Source of the DNA: Geothrix sp. PMB-07
GTDB taxonomy: Bacteria > Acidobacteriota > Holophagae > Holophagales > Holophagaceae
Direction of reading: 5' to 3'
NCBI RefSeq assembly: GCF_030758935.1
Contig: NZ_CP132333.1
Coordinates: forward strand, 3,100,992 to 3,164,991
DNA length: 64,000 nt
The notes beneath the pieces were generated by a model. The model had not been told where the DNA came from and did not search any database. It worked only from the letters and a program-made list of their open reading frames with translations. A program made the translations under genes and the position numbers. How positions within the stretch are numbered: the first letter of the stretch is position 1; each line of letters begins with the position of its first letter. Shown here piece after piece: positions 42,657 to 53,918 of this stretch.

Positions 42657-45600
42657 CTATTCGGCTCCGGAGTTCAGCGCGGGAATGCCCTTGGGCTTCA
42701 GGGGTGCGACGGGTTCCTTGGCCAGCTTGTCCTGCAGCAGCTTGAGGGCGGTTTCCAGCTGGCGGTCACGGCCTTCGTAAGTCTCCTTGGGCGGGTTCAC
42801 CACCTCGATGTCGGGGGCCACGCCCACACCCTCGATGATCCAGGCGCCATCCTTGGTGTGGTACTGGGGCCACTCGGCGGCCCGCACCTGGCCGCGATCC
42901 ACCAGGGTGTTGGAATCCGTCAACCAGGCGCCGGCGCCCGCGGTGCGGCGGCCCACCAGGGGTCCCAGGCCCAGGGCCTTGATGCCCGCGGCGAAGGTTT
43001 CGCCATCGCTGTAGGTGAACTCATCCACCAGCACCACCAGATGGCCGCGGAAGGTCTGCTGCATGTTGGTGCCATTGTATTTGCCCTGGCCATCGGTCCA
43101 GAAGGCCCAGGCCCGGCGCAGCAGCTTCTCGATGACCCAGCTGTCGATGTTGCCGCCGTTGTTGCGGCGCACGTCGAGGATGAGGCCCTCGCGATCCACC
43201 TGGCCGTAGAAGTCGCGGGCGAAGGTGTTGATGTCGCCGCCGCCCATGGCCCGCAGGTGCAGGTAGCCGATCTTGCCGTGGCTGGCCTGATCCACCTGGT
43301 GGCGCAGCCCCTCTTCCCAATCGCTGTAGCGCAGGTTCGCCTGGCGCATGCCATCGATGGCCTGCACCACCACGGGCTTGAGGGTTTCCGTGCCGCGCTG
43401 GAAGGCCAGCAGCACCTGCTGCCCCGCTTTGTTGCGCAGCAGCTCGGCGAGATCGTGCACTTCCAGCACCGGGCGGCCGTTCACGGCCGTCAGCACATCG
43501 CCCTCCTTCAGGCCCAGCCCCGCCTTGGCCAGGGGCGCGGCCTCGGAGGGCAGCTCCGCCTCGGTGCGGTAGATGTGATCCAGCCGGTAGCCCGTGGCCA
43601 CGCGGCTGAATACGCCGCCCAGGTAGGCCTGGGCGGAGCCATCCTGCGCGAAGCGCTGGTCGCCGGGGCGGGTTTGGGAATGCAGCGCCCCCAGCTCGCC
43701 CACCATCTGGCCCAGCAGGTCGTTCAGCTCGGCGCGGTCGGTGATGCGGGCCACCAGGGGTTCATACTTCCGGCGCACGGCCTCCCAATCCAGGCCGCGT
43801 AGCCTGCTGTCGAAGAAGTGGCCGCGGTGCATGCGCCAGGCATCCTCGAACATCTGCTTCCATTCGGTCTGCGGCACCACGGGGAAGGCCCAGTCGCCCA
43901 GCTTCACTTCAGCCTTCGACAGATCCGATGGGGCCTTGGGGCCGGCCTCCACGATGTAGAAGGTTTCGGAACCGGGATTGAAGGGGCCGCCGGGGCCGCG
44001 CTTGGTGAGCAATAGCTTCTTGCCGTCCGCGGACAGGTCGAAGCCCGCCACATCCGCGGCGAAGACTTCGGCGGGGGGCCCGCTGTTGCCGATCTCCAGC
44101 GTCTTCACGCTGGTCACCCGGCCGTCCCGCTCGCTGAAATAGAGGCGCTTGCCATCGGTTTGCAGCCGTCCGTAGTTGCCCGCGGCCAGGGGCACCTCGA
44201 AGAGGCGCTCGGCCAAGCCTTCCCACTGGATGGCCGGACGCTCGGGCTTGGCCTCCTTCGCCTCCTTGCCGTCCTTGCCTTCCTTGCCTTCCTTTGATGC
44301 CTTGGCGTCCTTGCCCTCCTTGGCGTCGGTATCCAATTCCGTCTTGGGCTCGAAGGGGAAGTGCAGGCCCTCCTGCAGGGCAATGGCGTAGATCTTGGTG
44401 CGGCGGTCGAAGTAGGGGCCCATGTTGCGGTCGCCCCAGGGCGACCCGTTCACCACCTGGAAGCTGCGCTCGGAAAGGAAGTAGAGCCACTTGCCATCGG
44501 GGCTGAAGGCGGGGGAATGGGATTCGTACTTGTCGCTGGTGAGCACGGTCTGCTTGCCGTCGGCCACGCGGTGCAGCAGGATCTGGCCCAGGTGGTGAGT
44601 GCTGTTGGAGCGAAGAATGGCCAGCGTCTTGCCGTCCTGGGCCCACACCACGTCCTGGGCGCCGCCGTAGGGGTTCGTGTCGATGAGCTTGTTCTCGCCC
44701 GAAGCGGGATTCAGCAGCCAGAGGTGGCCTTCGCGATCGGTGTGGGCCAGGCTGGAGCCGTCCGGCGCGGGGAAGAGGCCCACGCGGGTGAGCCCCTTTT
44801 CGGAGGTGAGGGCCTTGCCGCCCGGGGCGCCGTCAGCGGGAAAGCGCCAGAGCTGCTGCTCACCCGTGGCATCGCTGAAGGCGAAGACCGTCTTGCCATC
44901 GAAGCTGAGGGTGGCTTCCCGGGCCCGGCTGCCCGCAGGCAGGGCCACATCCACCCGGCGCAGGCCGTTCAGGCCCGCCACGGCCACCTGGCCCCGGGCC
45001 GTGAGCACCACCCGCTCGCCGCTGAGGGCGAAGGCGGTGTTCTCCAGAAACTCCAGCGGCTTTTTGATGAGACGCTCGCGGCGCTGATCGAAATCCGACG
45101 TGAGGCTCACATCCACCACCCGGTCCTTCCCCGTGGCCAGGTCGAACACGCGCAGGTCGGCGCCCTGCTGGTAGGCCACACGGCCATCGCCCAGGCTGGC
45201 GGCGCGCACATCCCAGGCCTTGTGGTGGGTGAGCTGCTTCTCGTCACTGCCATCGAATTTCATCGACCACAGGTTGTCGCAGCCATCCTTGTCGCTCACG
45301 ACGATGAGGCGATCCTTCCACACCATGGGCCGCTTGATGGGGGCGCTGAAGGGCACCTTCACGGCTTCCTTGCCGCCCGCGAGGTCGTAGCGCCACACTT
45401 CGGCCGCCGCGCCGCCACGGTAGTTGCGCACGTTGTCGCCGGTCATGTGGATGCCCAGGCGCGTGAAGAAGAGCACCTTGCCCGAGTCATCCACGCAGGC
45501 CTCGTTCGCATCGGCCAGGGGCAGCGTGGTGCGCGTCAAAGTCGCCGGGTCCACCATGGCCACCACCGTGGCGCGACTGGGGCCCACCTCGGCCTGGGTG

Positions 45601-45962
45601 GAGAAGAGCACCTGGCCCTGGGGCGTCCAGCCCAGCACAAAGCAGCCCAGGCCCTGGAAGGTGAGGCGCCGGGGTTGGCCGCCCTCCACCGGCATCACGT
45701 AGACTTCCTGCGGCCCCTCATAGGAGCCGGAGAAGGCCAGCCACTTGCCATCTGGCGAGACCGCTGGGCGGATCTCCTGACTGGCGTGGGTGGTCAGCCG
45801 CACGGCCTTGCCCCCGGCCAGCGGGGCGCGCCACAGGTCGCCTTCGGAGGTGAAGAACACCTGGTCGCCCTTGGTGGCGGGGAAGCGGACGTAGGCATCG
45901 CCTCCGATCGCGGGAGCGCCCAGAACGAGGGCCAGGGCCAGGGAGGAAAGCATCACGCGCAT
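42657..45962 (-). CDS. Tricorn-type protease (S41 family)
   Basis: The 1101-residue protein has a signal peptide (residues 1-20) and the tricorn plan. An N-terminal WD40/PD40-like propeller region runs about residues 25-560 (QEIRPAVSPDGKWLAFSGSY, SHSPAFSPDGKWLYFLSERS). Between propeller parts is a charged low-complexity spacer (EGKDAKASKEGKEGKDGKEA). A tricorn core, a PDZ domain (LGLKEGDVLTAVNGRPVLEV) and the S41 catalytic part follow, with EGLILDVRRNNGGNIDSWVI and the nucleophile Ser in FTYSDGETFAAG. It probably degrades oligopeptides in the periplasm. It lies downstream of the phenol-lyase gene on the same strand, separated by a hairpin. Confidence 0.93.
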   Translation of the reverse strand: MRVMLSSLALALVLGAPAIGGDAYVRFPATKGDQVFFTSEGDLWRAPLAGGKAVRLTTHASQEIRPAVSPDGKWLAFSGSYEGPQEVYVMPVEGGQPRRLTFQGLGCFVLGWTPQGQVLFSTQAEVGPSRATVVAMVDPATLTRTTLPLADANEACVDDSGKVLFFTRLGIHMTGDNVRNYRGGAAAEVWRYDLAGGKEAVKVPFSAPIKRPMVWKDRLIVVSDKDGCDNLWSMKFDGSDEKQLTHHKAWDVRAASLGDGRVAYQQGADLRVFDLATGKDRVVDVSLTSDFDQRRERLIKKPLEFLENTAFALSGERVVLTARGQVAVAGLNGLRRVDVALPAGSRAREATLSFDGKTVFAFSDATGEQQLWRFPADGAPGGKALTSEKGLTRVGLFPAPDGSSLAHTDREGHLWLLNPASGENKLIDTNPYGGAQDVVWAQDGKTLAILRSNSTHHLGQILLHRVADGKQTVLTSDKYESHSPAFSPDGKWLYFLSERSFQVVNGSPWGDRNMGPYFDRRTKIYAIALQEGLHFPFEPKTELDTDAKEGKDAKASKEGKEGKDGKEAKEAKPERPAIQWEGLAERLFEVPLAAGNYGRLQTDGKRLYFSERDGRVTSVKTLEIGNSGPPAEVFAADVAGFDLSADGKKLLLTKRGPGGPFNPGSETFYIVEAGPKAPSDLSKAEVKLGDWAFPVVPQTEWKQMFEDAWRMHRGHFFDSRLRGLDWEAVRRKYEPLVARITDRAELNDLLGQMVGELGALHSQTRPGDQRFAQDGSAQAYLGGVFSRVATGYRLDHIYRTEAELPSEAAPLAKAGLGLKEGDVLTAVNGRPVLEVHDLAELLRNKAGQQVLLAFQRGTETLKPVVVQAIDGMRQANLRYSDWEEGLRHQVDQASHGKIGYLHLRAMGGGDINTFARDFYGQVDREGLILDVRRNNGGNIDSWVIEKLLRRAWAFWTDGQGKYNGTNMQQTFRGHLVVLVDEFTYSDGETFAAGIKALGLGPLVGRRTAGAGAWLTDSNTLVDRGQVRAAEWPQYHTKDGAWIIEGVGVAPDIEVVNPPKETYEGRDRQLETALKLLQDKLAKEPVAPLKPKGIPALNSGAE

Positions 45963-46055
45963 GGGGGCTCCGGGGGTTTAGGCATCGCATGACGAGGTTA
46001 CTCCCGATGCTCCGCCAGCGGAATGCCACACCTGGCCCGGACTCGCCCCAAAAAA

Positions 46056-46131
46056 TCAACGCAAGGCCGCCTGGGGGGGCCGGACCGCCGCTCGAAGCGG
46101 AACCGGTCCGGAACAGGCATCCTTGCGTTGA
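46056..46131. terminator. Hairpin downstream of tyrosine phenol-lyase
   Basis: TCAACGCAAGG (46056-46066) pairs with CCTTGCGTTGA (46121-46131). Inside is a further stem with GGACCG/CGGTCC and CCGCT/AGCGG. A run of A on the plus strand at 46050-46055 becomes a T run on the transcript side, so it fits a terminator for the gene at 46150. Confidence 0.65.
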
Positions 46132-46149
46132 AGGGGTGGCGCGGCCGGC

Positions 46150-47619
<1,470 letters not shown>

Positions 47620-47636
47620 TTAAAATTCCACACTTC

Positions 47637-47653
47637 AAGCAATAATATTGCTT
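47637..47653. promoter_or_regulatory. Candidate Lrp/AsnC operator
   Basis: AAGCAATA-A-TATTGCTT is a perfect 17-bp palindrome in the 133-bp space between tpl and the divergent regulator, 22 bases before the regulator start. GCAATAAG and GGTTGCTT nearby (47598-47622) look like additional half-sites. Spaced palindromes of this size fit Lrp/AsnC octamers. Confidence 0.6.
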
Positions 47654-47674
47654 TGATGTCGTCAGAGGTGATGA

Positions 47675-48178
47675 ATGAAAGCCGTAGAGCTGGATGCCAT
47701 CGACCACAAGATCCTGGACATCCTCCAGCGGGAGGGACGGCTTTCCAACCAGGATCTGGCGGAGCGCGTGGCCCTCTCGCCCGCCCCCTGCCTCCGCCGC
47801 GTGCGGGCCCTGGAGAAGGCGGGCGTCATCCGCCAGTACGCGGCCCTGCTGGACCCCCGCAAGGTGGGTCTGGGCCTCACGGCCCTCATCACCGTGAAGC
47901 TGGAGAAGCGTGGCGCCATGCCCTCCGAGGCCTTCGCCAAGGCCGTGCGCGGCTGGCCCGAGGTGGTGAGCTGCTACTCCATGACCGGCGACACGGACTA
48001 CCTGCTGTGGACCGTGGTGGAGGACCTGGACCATTACAACCGCTTCCTCACGGGCCAGCTGCTGAAGCTGCCCTACGTGGTGGACGTGAAATCCAACCTG
48101 GCGCTCGAGGCCATCAAGCTCACCACGTCCCTTCCCTTGAACCACCTGGGATTGGACCCCCGCAAGGGAAGGGGCTGA
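47675..48178 (+). CDS. Lrp/AsnC family transcriptional regulator, likely controls tpl
   Basis: The 167-residue protein has an AsnC-type helix-turn-helix (AIDHKILDILQREGRLSNQD, then CLRRVRALEKAGVIRQYAAL) and a RAM domain (GLGLTALITVKLEKRG, GDTDYLLWTVVEDLDHYNRF). It is divergent from tpl with a shared palindrome, the classic layout for local amino-acid-responsive control. Tyrosine or another aromatic amino acid is the likely ligand by inference. Confidence 0.93.
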   Translation: MKAVELDAIDHKILDILQREGRLSNQDLAERVALSPAPCLRRVRALEKAGVIRQYAALLDPRKVGLGLTALITVKLEKRGAMPSEAFAKAVRGWPEVVSCYSMTGDTDYLLWTVVEDLDHYNRFLTGQLLKLPYVVDVKSNLALEAIKLTTSLPLNHLGLDPRKGRG

Positions 48179-48273
48179 GGTCAAAACCTCTTCAACCGCT
48201 GTTCGCATCGCCGGGTCTCAAGGGCAGACCCGCCTCTGGATGAGAACCAGGCGGCTGTTCTGGAGCTTCCCCC

Positions 48274-48612
48274 ATGTCACTGAAACCCTTCTTCCTCCTG
48301 ACGCCCCTGGCGGCGCTCAGCCTGGCCTGCGTGGTCACACCCCGCGGCCGGGTGGCCGTGGTGGCGCCCGTGCCCGTGGTGCACACCGTGTACGTGGAGC
48401 GTGAACCGCCGCCGGTGCGCTACGAGCGCATCCCCGAACCGCCCTCCCGGGAGCACCACTGGGTGGCGGGCCACTGGCAGTGGGATGGGCGGGAATATGT
48501 CTGGGTGCCCGGCCACTATCAGGTTCGGCCCCACCCCGAAGCGGTCTGGGTGGCAGGCCACTGGGAACGCCATGAGCGGGGCTGGTTCTGGATCGAGGGA
48601 CGCTGGCGCTGA
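48274..48612 (+). CDS. Lipoprotein with WxxGxW/YxWxPGH repeats
   Basis: The 112-residue protein has a lipoprotein signal with lipobox LSLAC (Cys at residue 19). The C-terminal half carries repeated aromatic-glycine units: HHWVAGHWQWDGREYVWVPG, then VWVAGHWERHERGWFWIEGR. This is the YXWGXW repeat family of short envelope proteins. Function is unknown; they probably interact with the outer membrane or with surface polymers. Confidence 0.85.
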   Translation: MSLKPFFLLTPLAALSLACVVTPRGRVAVVAPVPVVHTVYVEREPPPVRYERIPEPPSREHHWVAGHWQWDGREYVWVPGHYQVRPHPEAVWVAGHWERHERGWFWIEGRWR

Positions 48613-48619
48613 GCGCGCC

Positions 48620-49846
48620 TCAGCCCCCGGCGTCCGAGGCCTTGAAACTGCGGTACAGCAGCAGGTCGTAGAGGATCTTCAGGCCACCGGCCAGGAAGAA
48701 GATGCTCCCGGCCAGGGCGGGCACCGCCAACAGCGGCCCTGCCAACACCGGCGAAATGGCCGCGCCCGTGGTGCGTGCGATGCCGGTGACGCCCGCGGCG
48801 GCAGAGCGTTCATCCGGCGCCACCACCACCATGGTGTAGGCCTGGCGCGTGGGCACATCCATCTGGGAGATGCTGAAGCGCAGCAGCAGCACGGCGATGG
48901 CCAGGGGCAGGTTGGGCATGAGGGGCACGAGGATGAGCAGCACATTCGAAGGAATATGCGTCACCACCATGGTGCGGACGAGGCCGATGCGCTTGGCCAG
49001 CCGCACCGCGTAGAGGGCCGAGAGGCCTGCCAGGAGGTTGGCCACGAAGAAGATGGAGCCCAGTGCCCCCGGTGCCAGGCCGAACTTCTGGTGGAACCAG
49101 TAGGCCACCAGGCTCTGGATGACGAAGCCCCCGGCGAAAGCATCCAGTGAAAAGAGGGCTGACAGCCGCAGGACCACCCCCTTCGAGGCATGCAGGCCCA
49201 GGCGACCCGCGGCCGCGGCAGAAGGTGGCGCCTCGATCGCCGCGGAGAGTTTGGCGAAGAGCATCAGCAACAGCACACCCGCCCCGGCATAGCCGAACAC
49301 CAGCGCCCGGTAGCTGGCCACGGGGCTGAAGCCTGATGCTTGCAGGGCCTGCGCGCTCCAGCCACCGGCCAGGGCGCCCAGGGCCGTGGCGAAAGAACCC
49401 GCGAGGTTGTACCAGGCGAAAACACCTGTGCGGCGATCCTCCGGCAGCACCTGGGAGAGAGCCGCCTGCTCGATGGCCAGGAAGGGCCCCACCTCATTGC
49501 CCGAGGGGCTGATCACCCCAAAGGTGGCCGCCAGCACCAGCACCGTGAAATCACCGCTGAGGGCGAAGGGCACACCCGCCAGCACCATGAGCACCGCGCC
49601 CAGCACCAGCATGGACTTACGGCCGACGCGGTCGGCGTTCAGCGTGATCCACAACGAGATGAGGGTGTCACCCGCCAGCGTCAGCGTCAGCAGCAACCCG
49701 ATGCGCGCCTCGCTGAAGCCGAGCCCCGAAAGGTACAGCACCAGCACCACGGAGAGAAACCCGTACGAGAACATCCGCACCGCACGGGTGAGGAAGAGGA
49801 GACGGCCATCCAGACCAAGGGCTGAAGCGCTGGCGGGGGATCGCAT
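48620..49846 (-). CDS. MFS transporter
   Basis: The 408-residue protein has about twelve membrane segments and the major facilitator signature between TM2 and TM3 (LNADRVGRKSMLVLGA). It likely exports or imports a small molecule by proton exchange. The sequence AWYNLAGSFATALGALAGGW in the middle and VPTRQAYTMVVVAPDERSAA in the second half are common in uncharacterised MFS proteins. No neighbour indicates substrate. Confidence 0.88.
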   Translation of the reverse strand: MRSPASASALGLDGRLLFLTRAVRMFSYGFLSVVLVLYLSGLGFSEARIGLLLTLTLAGDTLISLWITLNADRVGRKSMLVLGAVLMVLAGVPFALSGDFTVLVLAATFGVISPSGNEVGPFLAIEQAALSQVLPEDRRTGVFAWYNLAGSFATALGALAGGWSAQALQASGFSPVASYRALVFGYAGAGVLLLMLFAKLSAAIEAPPSAAAAGRLGLHASKGVVLRLSALFSLDAFAGGFVIQSLVAYWFHQKFGLAPGALGSIFFVANLLAGLSALYAVRLAKRIGLVRTMVVTHIPSNVLLILVPLMPNLPLAIAVLLLRFSISQMDVPTRQAYTMVVVAPDERSAAAGVTGIARTTGAAISPVLAGPLLAVPALAGSIFFLAGGLKILYDLLLYRSFKASDAGG

Positions 49847-49871
49847 GGGAATCCATGCTACCCGCGCCGGT

Positions 49872-52517
49872 TCACCCTGGCTGGAAGGGCGCCAGGCTCG
49901 CTTCCAGATCTTTCATGCCGAAGGGTTTGGCCAACAGGGATACGAAGGGGTGGGCCTCTACCAGGTCCAGCGCGGCCTGGTCGGCCCTTCCCGTGGCCAA
50001 CAGCACGGGCACGGTCGGCAGCAGGGCCCGCAGCCGCGGCAACGTACCCGCGCCCCCCAGGCCAGGCATGTTCATGTCGAGAATCACCACGTCGGGGCGC
50101 AACCCGGCCTCGATGCGACTCAGGGCCTCCTCCCCCGCGGGAGCGACGCTGGGCTCGTGACCCAGCAACTCCAGCAGCCCCATCATGGCCGTCTGGATCA
50201 GTTCGTCGTCATCGACCAGCAGCACCTTTAACGAACGGGCGGCAGGTTTGAGGCGATGGGCGCCCGAGGCTTCCGTGGCCGCCTGAGCCGCGCCACAGGC
50301 GGGGAAACGCATGGTCACGCAGGTGCCGCGGCCCGGTTCGCTCCACAGTTCCATCTGGCCCTGGTGGGCCTTCACGGTGCTGTAGACGATGGACAACCCC
50401 AAGCCCGTGCCCTTTCCCACTTCCTTTGTGGTGAAGAAGGGATCCAGAGCCTTCTCCAGGACTTCCTTCGGCATGCCGGAGCCTGTGTCCTCCACCTGCG
50501 CCTCCACCCAATCCGTGCCAAGGTTCCGGGTGCGGAAGGTGAGCGTGCCGTTGTCGGGCATGGCGTCCACCGCGTTGACGCAGAGGTTCATGAGCGCGTG
50601 GGTGAGGGCGCCTGCATCGCCCTGGATCGGGTGCAGGTCCGGGGCCAGTTGCAGGACCAGACGCACCTTCGCCAGGGTGGTGCGCTCCAGCAGGCGCACT
50701 TCTTCGCGGAGGATGGTGTTCAAGTCGAGTTGCCGCTTTTCAGCGGTGTTCTGGCGGGCGAAGCTGAGCAGGCTCTTCAGCATGATGCCCCCACGCTCCG
50801 CGGCCTTGATGATGGTGCCGAAGGCCCGGTGGGCCGGGCTGCCCGCGGGCAGGGAATCCATGTGGGCGGAGGCCAACCCCAGGATGGCGCCCAGCACGTT
50901 GTTCATGTCGTGAGCCACGCCACCTGCCAGGCTGCCCAGGCTTTCCATCTTCTGGGCCTGATGGAGCTGGGCCTGCAGGTTTTGCTGCTCCTCCTCCGCC
51001 TGCCGCCGCTGGGTGATGTCGGTGACGATCCCCAACAGGGCCCGGAGGCTGCCATCGTGGTGCTGCAGGCGGCGCCCCGAGAGATGCCCCCAGAATTCCG
51101 TTCCATCCGCGCGGAGGTATTTCCGCTCCACCGCCACGGAGGGAATGCCCCCCTCCATGAGCAGACGCATCCGGTGGTCGCTCTGCTCCAATTCCGAGGG
51201 ATGCAGGTGACTGAGGTAGCTGCTGCCGATCAAGCCATCGAGGGTGGTTCCGAACAGTTCGGCCATCTTGCGGTTGGCGAAGTCGATGCGGCCCTCCGGT
51301 GACACCAGGATGATCCCGGCTTCCGAGGCCTCGAAGATGGTGCGCAACTGCTCTTCACTTTCCCGCAGGGCCTCTTCCACCCGCTTCCGCTCGGTGATGT
51401 CGCGGTGGAACACCAGAATCCTGGGCTCCCCCGCCTCGGTGATGAGGCTGGCCGAAACCTCCAGGGGGAAGGTATGGCCATCCTTGTGCTGGTGTTCCAC
51501 CTCGTAGGTGAGGGCCTCGCCCGCCAGAATGCGCCGCAGGCGCTTCCCCGTCAGATCGGCTGCCTGCGGGGCGCACAGCTCCACCAGCTTCAGCCCCCGC
51601 ATCTCGGCGGGAAGGCAGCCGTGCATGCGCGCCGAAGACTGGTTGACCTCGAGGATCTGCCCCTCGGGCGATAGCGTGTAGATGCCCTCGCTGGCCAGAT
51701 TGAACTGATCGCGGTACCGGGCCTCGCTTTCCCGAAGGCGGGCCTCGATGGCCTTCTGATCGGTGATATCACGAAAGACCCCGATGATCTGCTGGCGCCC
51801 CTCCCCCTGCTTTGAACGCGGCGTGGCTGTCACGAGGATGGTCCGGGGGGTGCCGTCCTCCCGGCGGATCCGGAGTTCGTAGGTGCTGGGAATGCCCTCC
51901 GCCCGCAGCTGGGTCTCATGGCGCACCTGGGCTTGCTGTTCGGGTTCGAGGAATTCCAGCAGGGAGCGCCCCAGCAGCCGCCCCGGCGCCACCCCGAAGA
52001 TCTGCTCAGCCACGGGGTTCACCACCTGGAAACGCTCCTCGGCATCCACCATGCCGAAGCCATCGCCTTGGCGTTCCAACAGCTCGCGGTACATGGCTTC
52101 AGAGGTCTGCAGCGCCTCCTCGGTGCGGCGTTGTTCGGTCAGGTCCGTCAAGGTGACCAGCAGGCAGTCGGCCAGAGGGGCGATGGCGATCCGCACGAAC
52201 CGCGTGGAGCCGTCCTTGCAGGTGACGTTGGCAGAGAGCGGCTCCGCGAACACCGCTGGATCCCCCTGGATCCGGGCCCTCCATTCCGCCAGGGTGGCGG
52301 ATCGGTACACCGGATCCGGGTAGGCCCGCCTCCGCCATTCAGCCACCGTCGGCAGATCTTCCGGGGCATAGCCAAACAACTCTGTGAAGGCCGGGTTCAG
52401 TTGCAGCACCCGTCCTTCCAAACCCTCCAGCACCGCCATGGCCAAGGGCAGGCTCTGCACCATCGCAGCAAGGGAAGGTCCCGCTGGGGGTGGCTGAAAC
52501 TTGTCGGAAAGCGACAT
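49872..52517 (-). CDS. Multi-PAS hybrid sensor histidine kinase with receiver domain
   Basis: The 881-residue protein is cytoplasmic: no membrane segment is visible. Four PAS domains (about residues 15-125, 140-260, 265-390, 395-510) carry signatures such as FQVVNPVAEQIFG, ILEVNQSSARMHG and IDFANRKMAELFG, each closed by a DITERKRVEEAL-type PAC. The transmitter has the H-box GGVAHDMNNVLGAI (His near 535), NLCVNAVDAM, EDTGSGMP and GTGLGLSIVYS. A C-terminal receiver (about 760-880) has the phospho-acceptor Asp in VVILDMNMPGLGG (near 813) and its Lys in LAKPFG. The start at 52517 was chosen by the first PAS domain. Confidence 0.92.
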   Translation of the reverse strand: MSLSDKFQPPPAGPSLAAMVQSLPLAMAVLEGLEGRVLQLNPAFTELFGYAPEDLPTVAEWRRRAYPDPVYRSATLAEWRARIQGDPAVFAEPLSANVTCKDGSTRFVRIAIAPLADCLLVTLTDLTEQRRTEEALQTSEAMYRELLERQGDGFGMVDAEERFQVVNPVAEQIFGVAPGRLLGRSLLEFLEPEQQAQVRHETQLRAEGIPSTYELRIRREDGTPRTILVTATPRSKQGEGRQQIIGVFRDITDQKAIEARLRESEARYRDQFNLASEGIYTLSPEGQILEVNQSSARMHGCLPAEMRGLKLVELCAPQAADLTGKRLRRILAGEALTYEVEHQHKDGHTFPLEVSASLITEAGEPRILVFHRDITERKRVEEALRESEEQLRTIFEASEAGIILVSPEGRIDFANRKMAELFGTTLDGLIGSSYLSHLHPSELEQSDHRMRLLMEGGIPSVAVERKYLRADGTEFWGHLSGRRLQHHDGSLRALLGIVTDITQRRQAEEEQQNLQAQLHQAQKMESLGSLAGGVAHDMNNVLGAILGLASAHMDSLPAGSPAHRAFGTIIKAAERGGIMLKSLLSFARQNTAEKRQLDLNTILREEVRLLERTTLAKVRLVLQLAPDLHPIQGDAGALTHALMNLCVNAVDAMPDNGTLTFRTRNLGTDWVEAQVEDTGSGMPKEVLEKALDPFFTTKEVGKGTGLGLSIVYSTVKAHQGQMELWSEPGRGTCVTMRFPACGAAQAATEASGAHRLKPAARSLKVLLVDDDELIQTAMMGLLELLGHEPSVAPAGEEALSRIEAGLRPDVVILDMNMPGLGGAGTLPRLRALLPTVPVLLATGRADQAALDLVEAHPFVSLLAKPFGMKDLEASLAPFQPG

Positions 52518-52649
52518 GGTGTAAACCGGGTGGTGGCGACTTCCCCTTTTCGACGCGCCATCTCGGGAACTGGAATCCGGCATAGGCGCCGCCCGGATGC
52601 CTTGAGTGGACGGGTGTCCCCGGGGGCCCAGATCAGCGATACTCGCCCC

Positions 52650-53225
52650 ATGTCCCCCCTCGCCCGTCCCGCCGTCCGCTGGTCCACCCTCATCGCCCTC
52701 TGGGCCCTGGTGGGGGCGGTGCTCTGGATCGTCCTGGTCCAGAGTTTCCTTCTGGCCCTGAATCCCTTCTGCCACCTTCAGCGCCCAAGCATCGCCCGGG
52801 TCCAGGTCAAGAGCGTGGACCGGGATCCGGATAGCCAGATCACCGACTTCGTATCGGTCCGGCAGGGCGACTCTGACCGGGTGCTGCGGCTGCTCAAGGC
52901 TGAAGCGGCGGAACTGCACGAATATGACGAGGTGTGGATCCTCGGGGCCTGGTACGCCGACGGCCTGCGCCCCACGGAATACCGGGTCTCGCTCCAGCGG
53001 GTGCTCCTGGAATACCCCGTGCTGCTTCTGCTGCCCGCGGCCTGGCTGCTGTGGCGGGTGCGAAAGGCCCGCCAGGTGGCCGAAGCGGCCCCGCCACCCC
53101 CGGTGCGCCGCACCTTCACCGACGACTTCCACATGAAGGCGCAGCGCTTTGCCAAGGGCACGGAAGCCCCGGATGGCAGCGCGCCTCCGGAACCCTCACC
53201 CACCTCAGACAAAAATTCAAACTGA
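52650..53225 (+). CDS. Hypothetical membrane protein
   Basis: The 191-residue protein has two membrane segments: residues about 10-35 (LIALWALVGAVLWIVLVQSF) and about 122-142 (VLLEYPVLLLLPAAWLLWRV). The extracytoplasmic loop between them contains a beta-type region (RPSIARVQVKSVDRDPDSQI). The C-terminal tail is cytoplasmic and Pro-rich. No family is recognised. It is divergent from the hybrid kinase and convergent with the next gene. Confidence 0.75.
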   Translation: MSPLARPAVRWSTLIALWALVGAVLWIVLVQSFLLALNPFCHLQRPSIARVQVKSVDRDPDSQITDFVSVRQGDSDRVLRLLKAEAAELHEYDEVWILGAWYADGLRPTEYRVSLQRVLLEYPVLLLLPAAWLLWRVRKARQVAEAAPPPPVRRTFTDDFHMKAQRFAKGTEAPDGSAPPEPSPTSDKNSN

Positions 53226-53252
53226 GGCCGGACTCGGCGTTGGCCGAAATGC

Positions 53253-53792
53253 TCAGTCCTTCTTTTCGGGGACCTCAGGCTTGGGAGCTTCGGCTTTAGG
53301 GGTTTCAGGCTTTGATGCTTCGGCCTTGGGAGTTTCTGTGGGTTTGACGGGAGCCTTGGCCTTGGGGGCCTCGGCAGGGCGGGTGGCGGCCTGATAGGCC
53401 TTCCAGGATTCCTCGGCCTTGCGGCGGATCTCTTCGGCGTGCTTGCGGTGGGCTTCGGCCTTCTTCTGAAGGGCCTCGGCCTGGCGCTTGGCCTGGTCGG
53501 ACTTCTTCAGGGCCTCGCTTTCCGCCCGCTTGTAGCTGGCCTGCCGGGCTTTCTCCTGGGCCGCCTGGGCTTTCTGCTGGCGGGCCTCCTTGGCCACTTT
53601 GTCCGCCTGGGCCTGGTGCTTGTCCAGCTCCTCGGCCCGCCGGGCGGCCTTGGTTTGTCCGGCCTTATCCGCAGCCTTGAAGGGGGCCTTTGTGGCGGCC
53701 TTGGGGGCCGGTTCCGCGGGCTTGGCCGCGGGAGCGGGTTCCTGGGCGCCCAGGAACACCGGAAGAAGGAGGGTGCAGGCCAACAGCTTCAT
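53253..53792 (-). CDS. Secreted Ala/Lys/Glu-rich coiled-coil protein
   Basis: The 179-residue protein has a signal peptide (MKLLACTLLLPVFLGAQ) and then a TolA-like Ala/Lys/Glu helix (residues about 45-130, QKAQAAQEKARQASYKRAES). A tail of repeated PKAEA/KPETP units ends it. The composition suggests an extended periplasmic rod and spacer. No catalytic or binding domain is visible. The low complexity makes homology difficult to judge. Confidence 0.7.
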   Translation of the reverse strand: MKLLACTLLLPVFLGAQEPAPAAKPAEPAPKAATKAPFKAADKAGQTKAARRAEELDKHQAQADKVAKEARQQKAQAAQEKARQASYKRAESEALKKSDQAKRQAEALQKKAEAHRKHAEEIRRKAEESWKAYQAATRPAEAPKAKAPVKPTETPKAEASKPETPKAEAPKPEVPEKKD

Positions 53793-53918
53793 GGAAACCT
53801 CTGGGATGGGGGGATCTCCATTGTGCCCCTCTCCCCGTCAACCGCCACCGCTTTGCACACCGTTTCGCCGCCCCGTCAACCGCAGCCACACTGAAGGCCA
53901 CAGACACCGCGAGGCCCC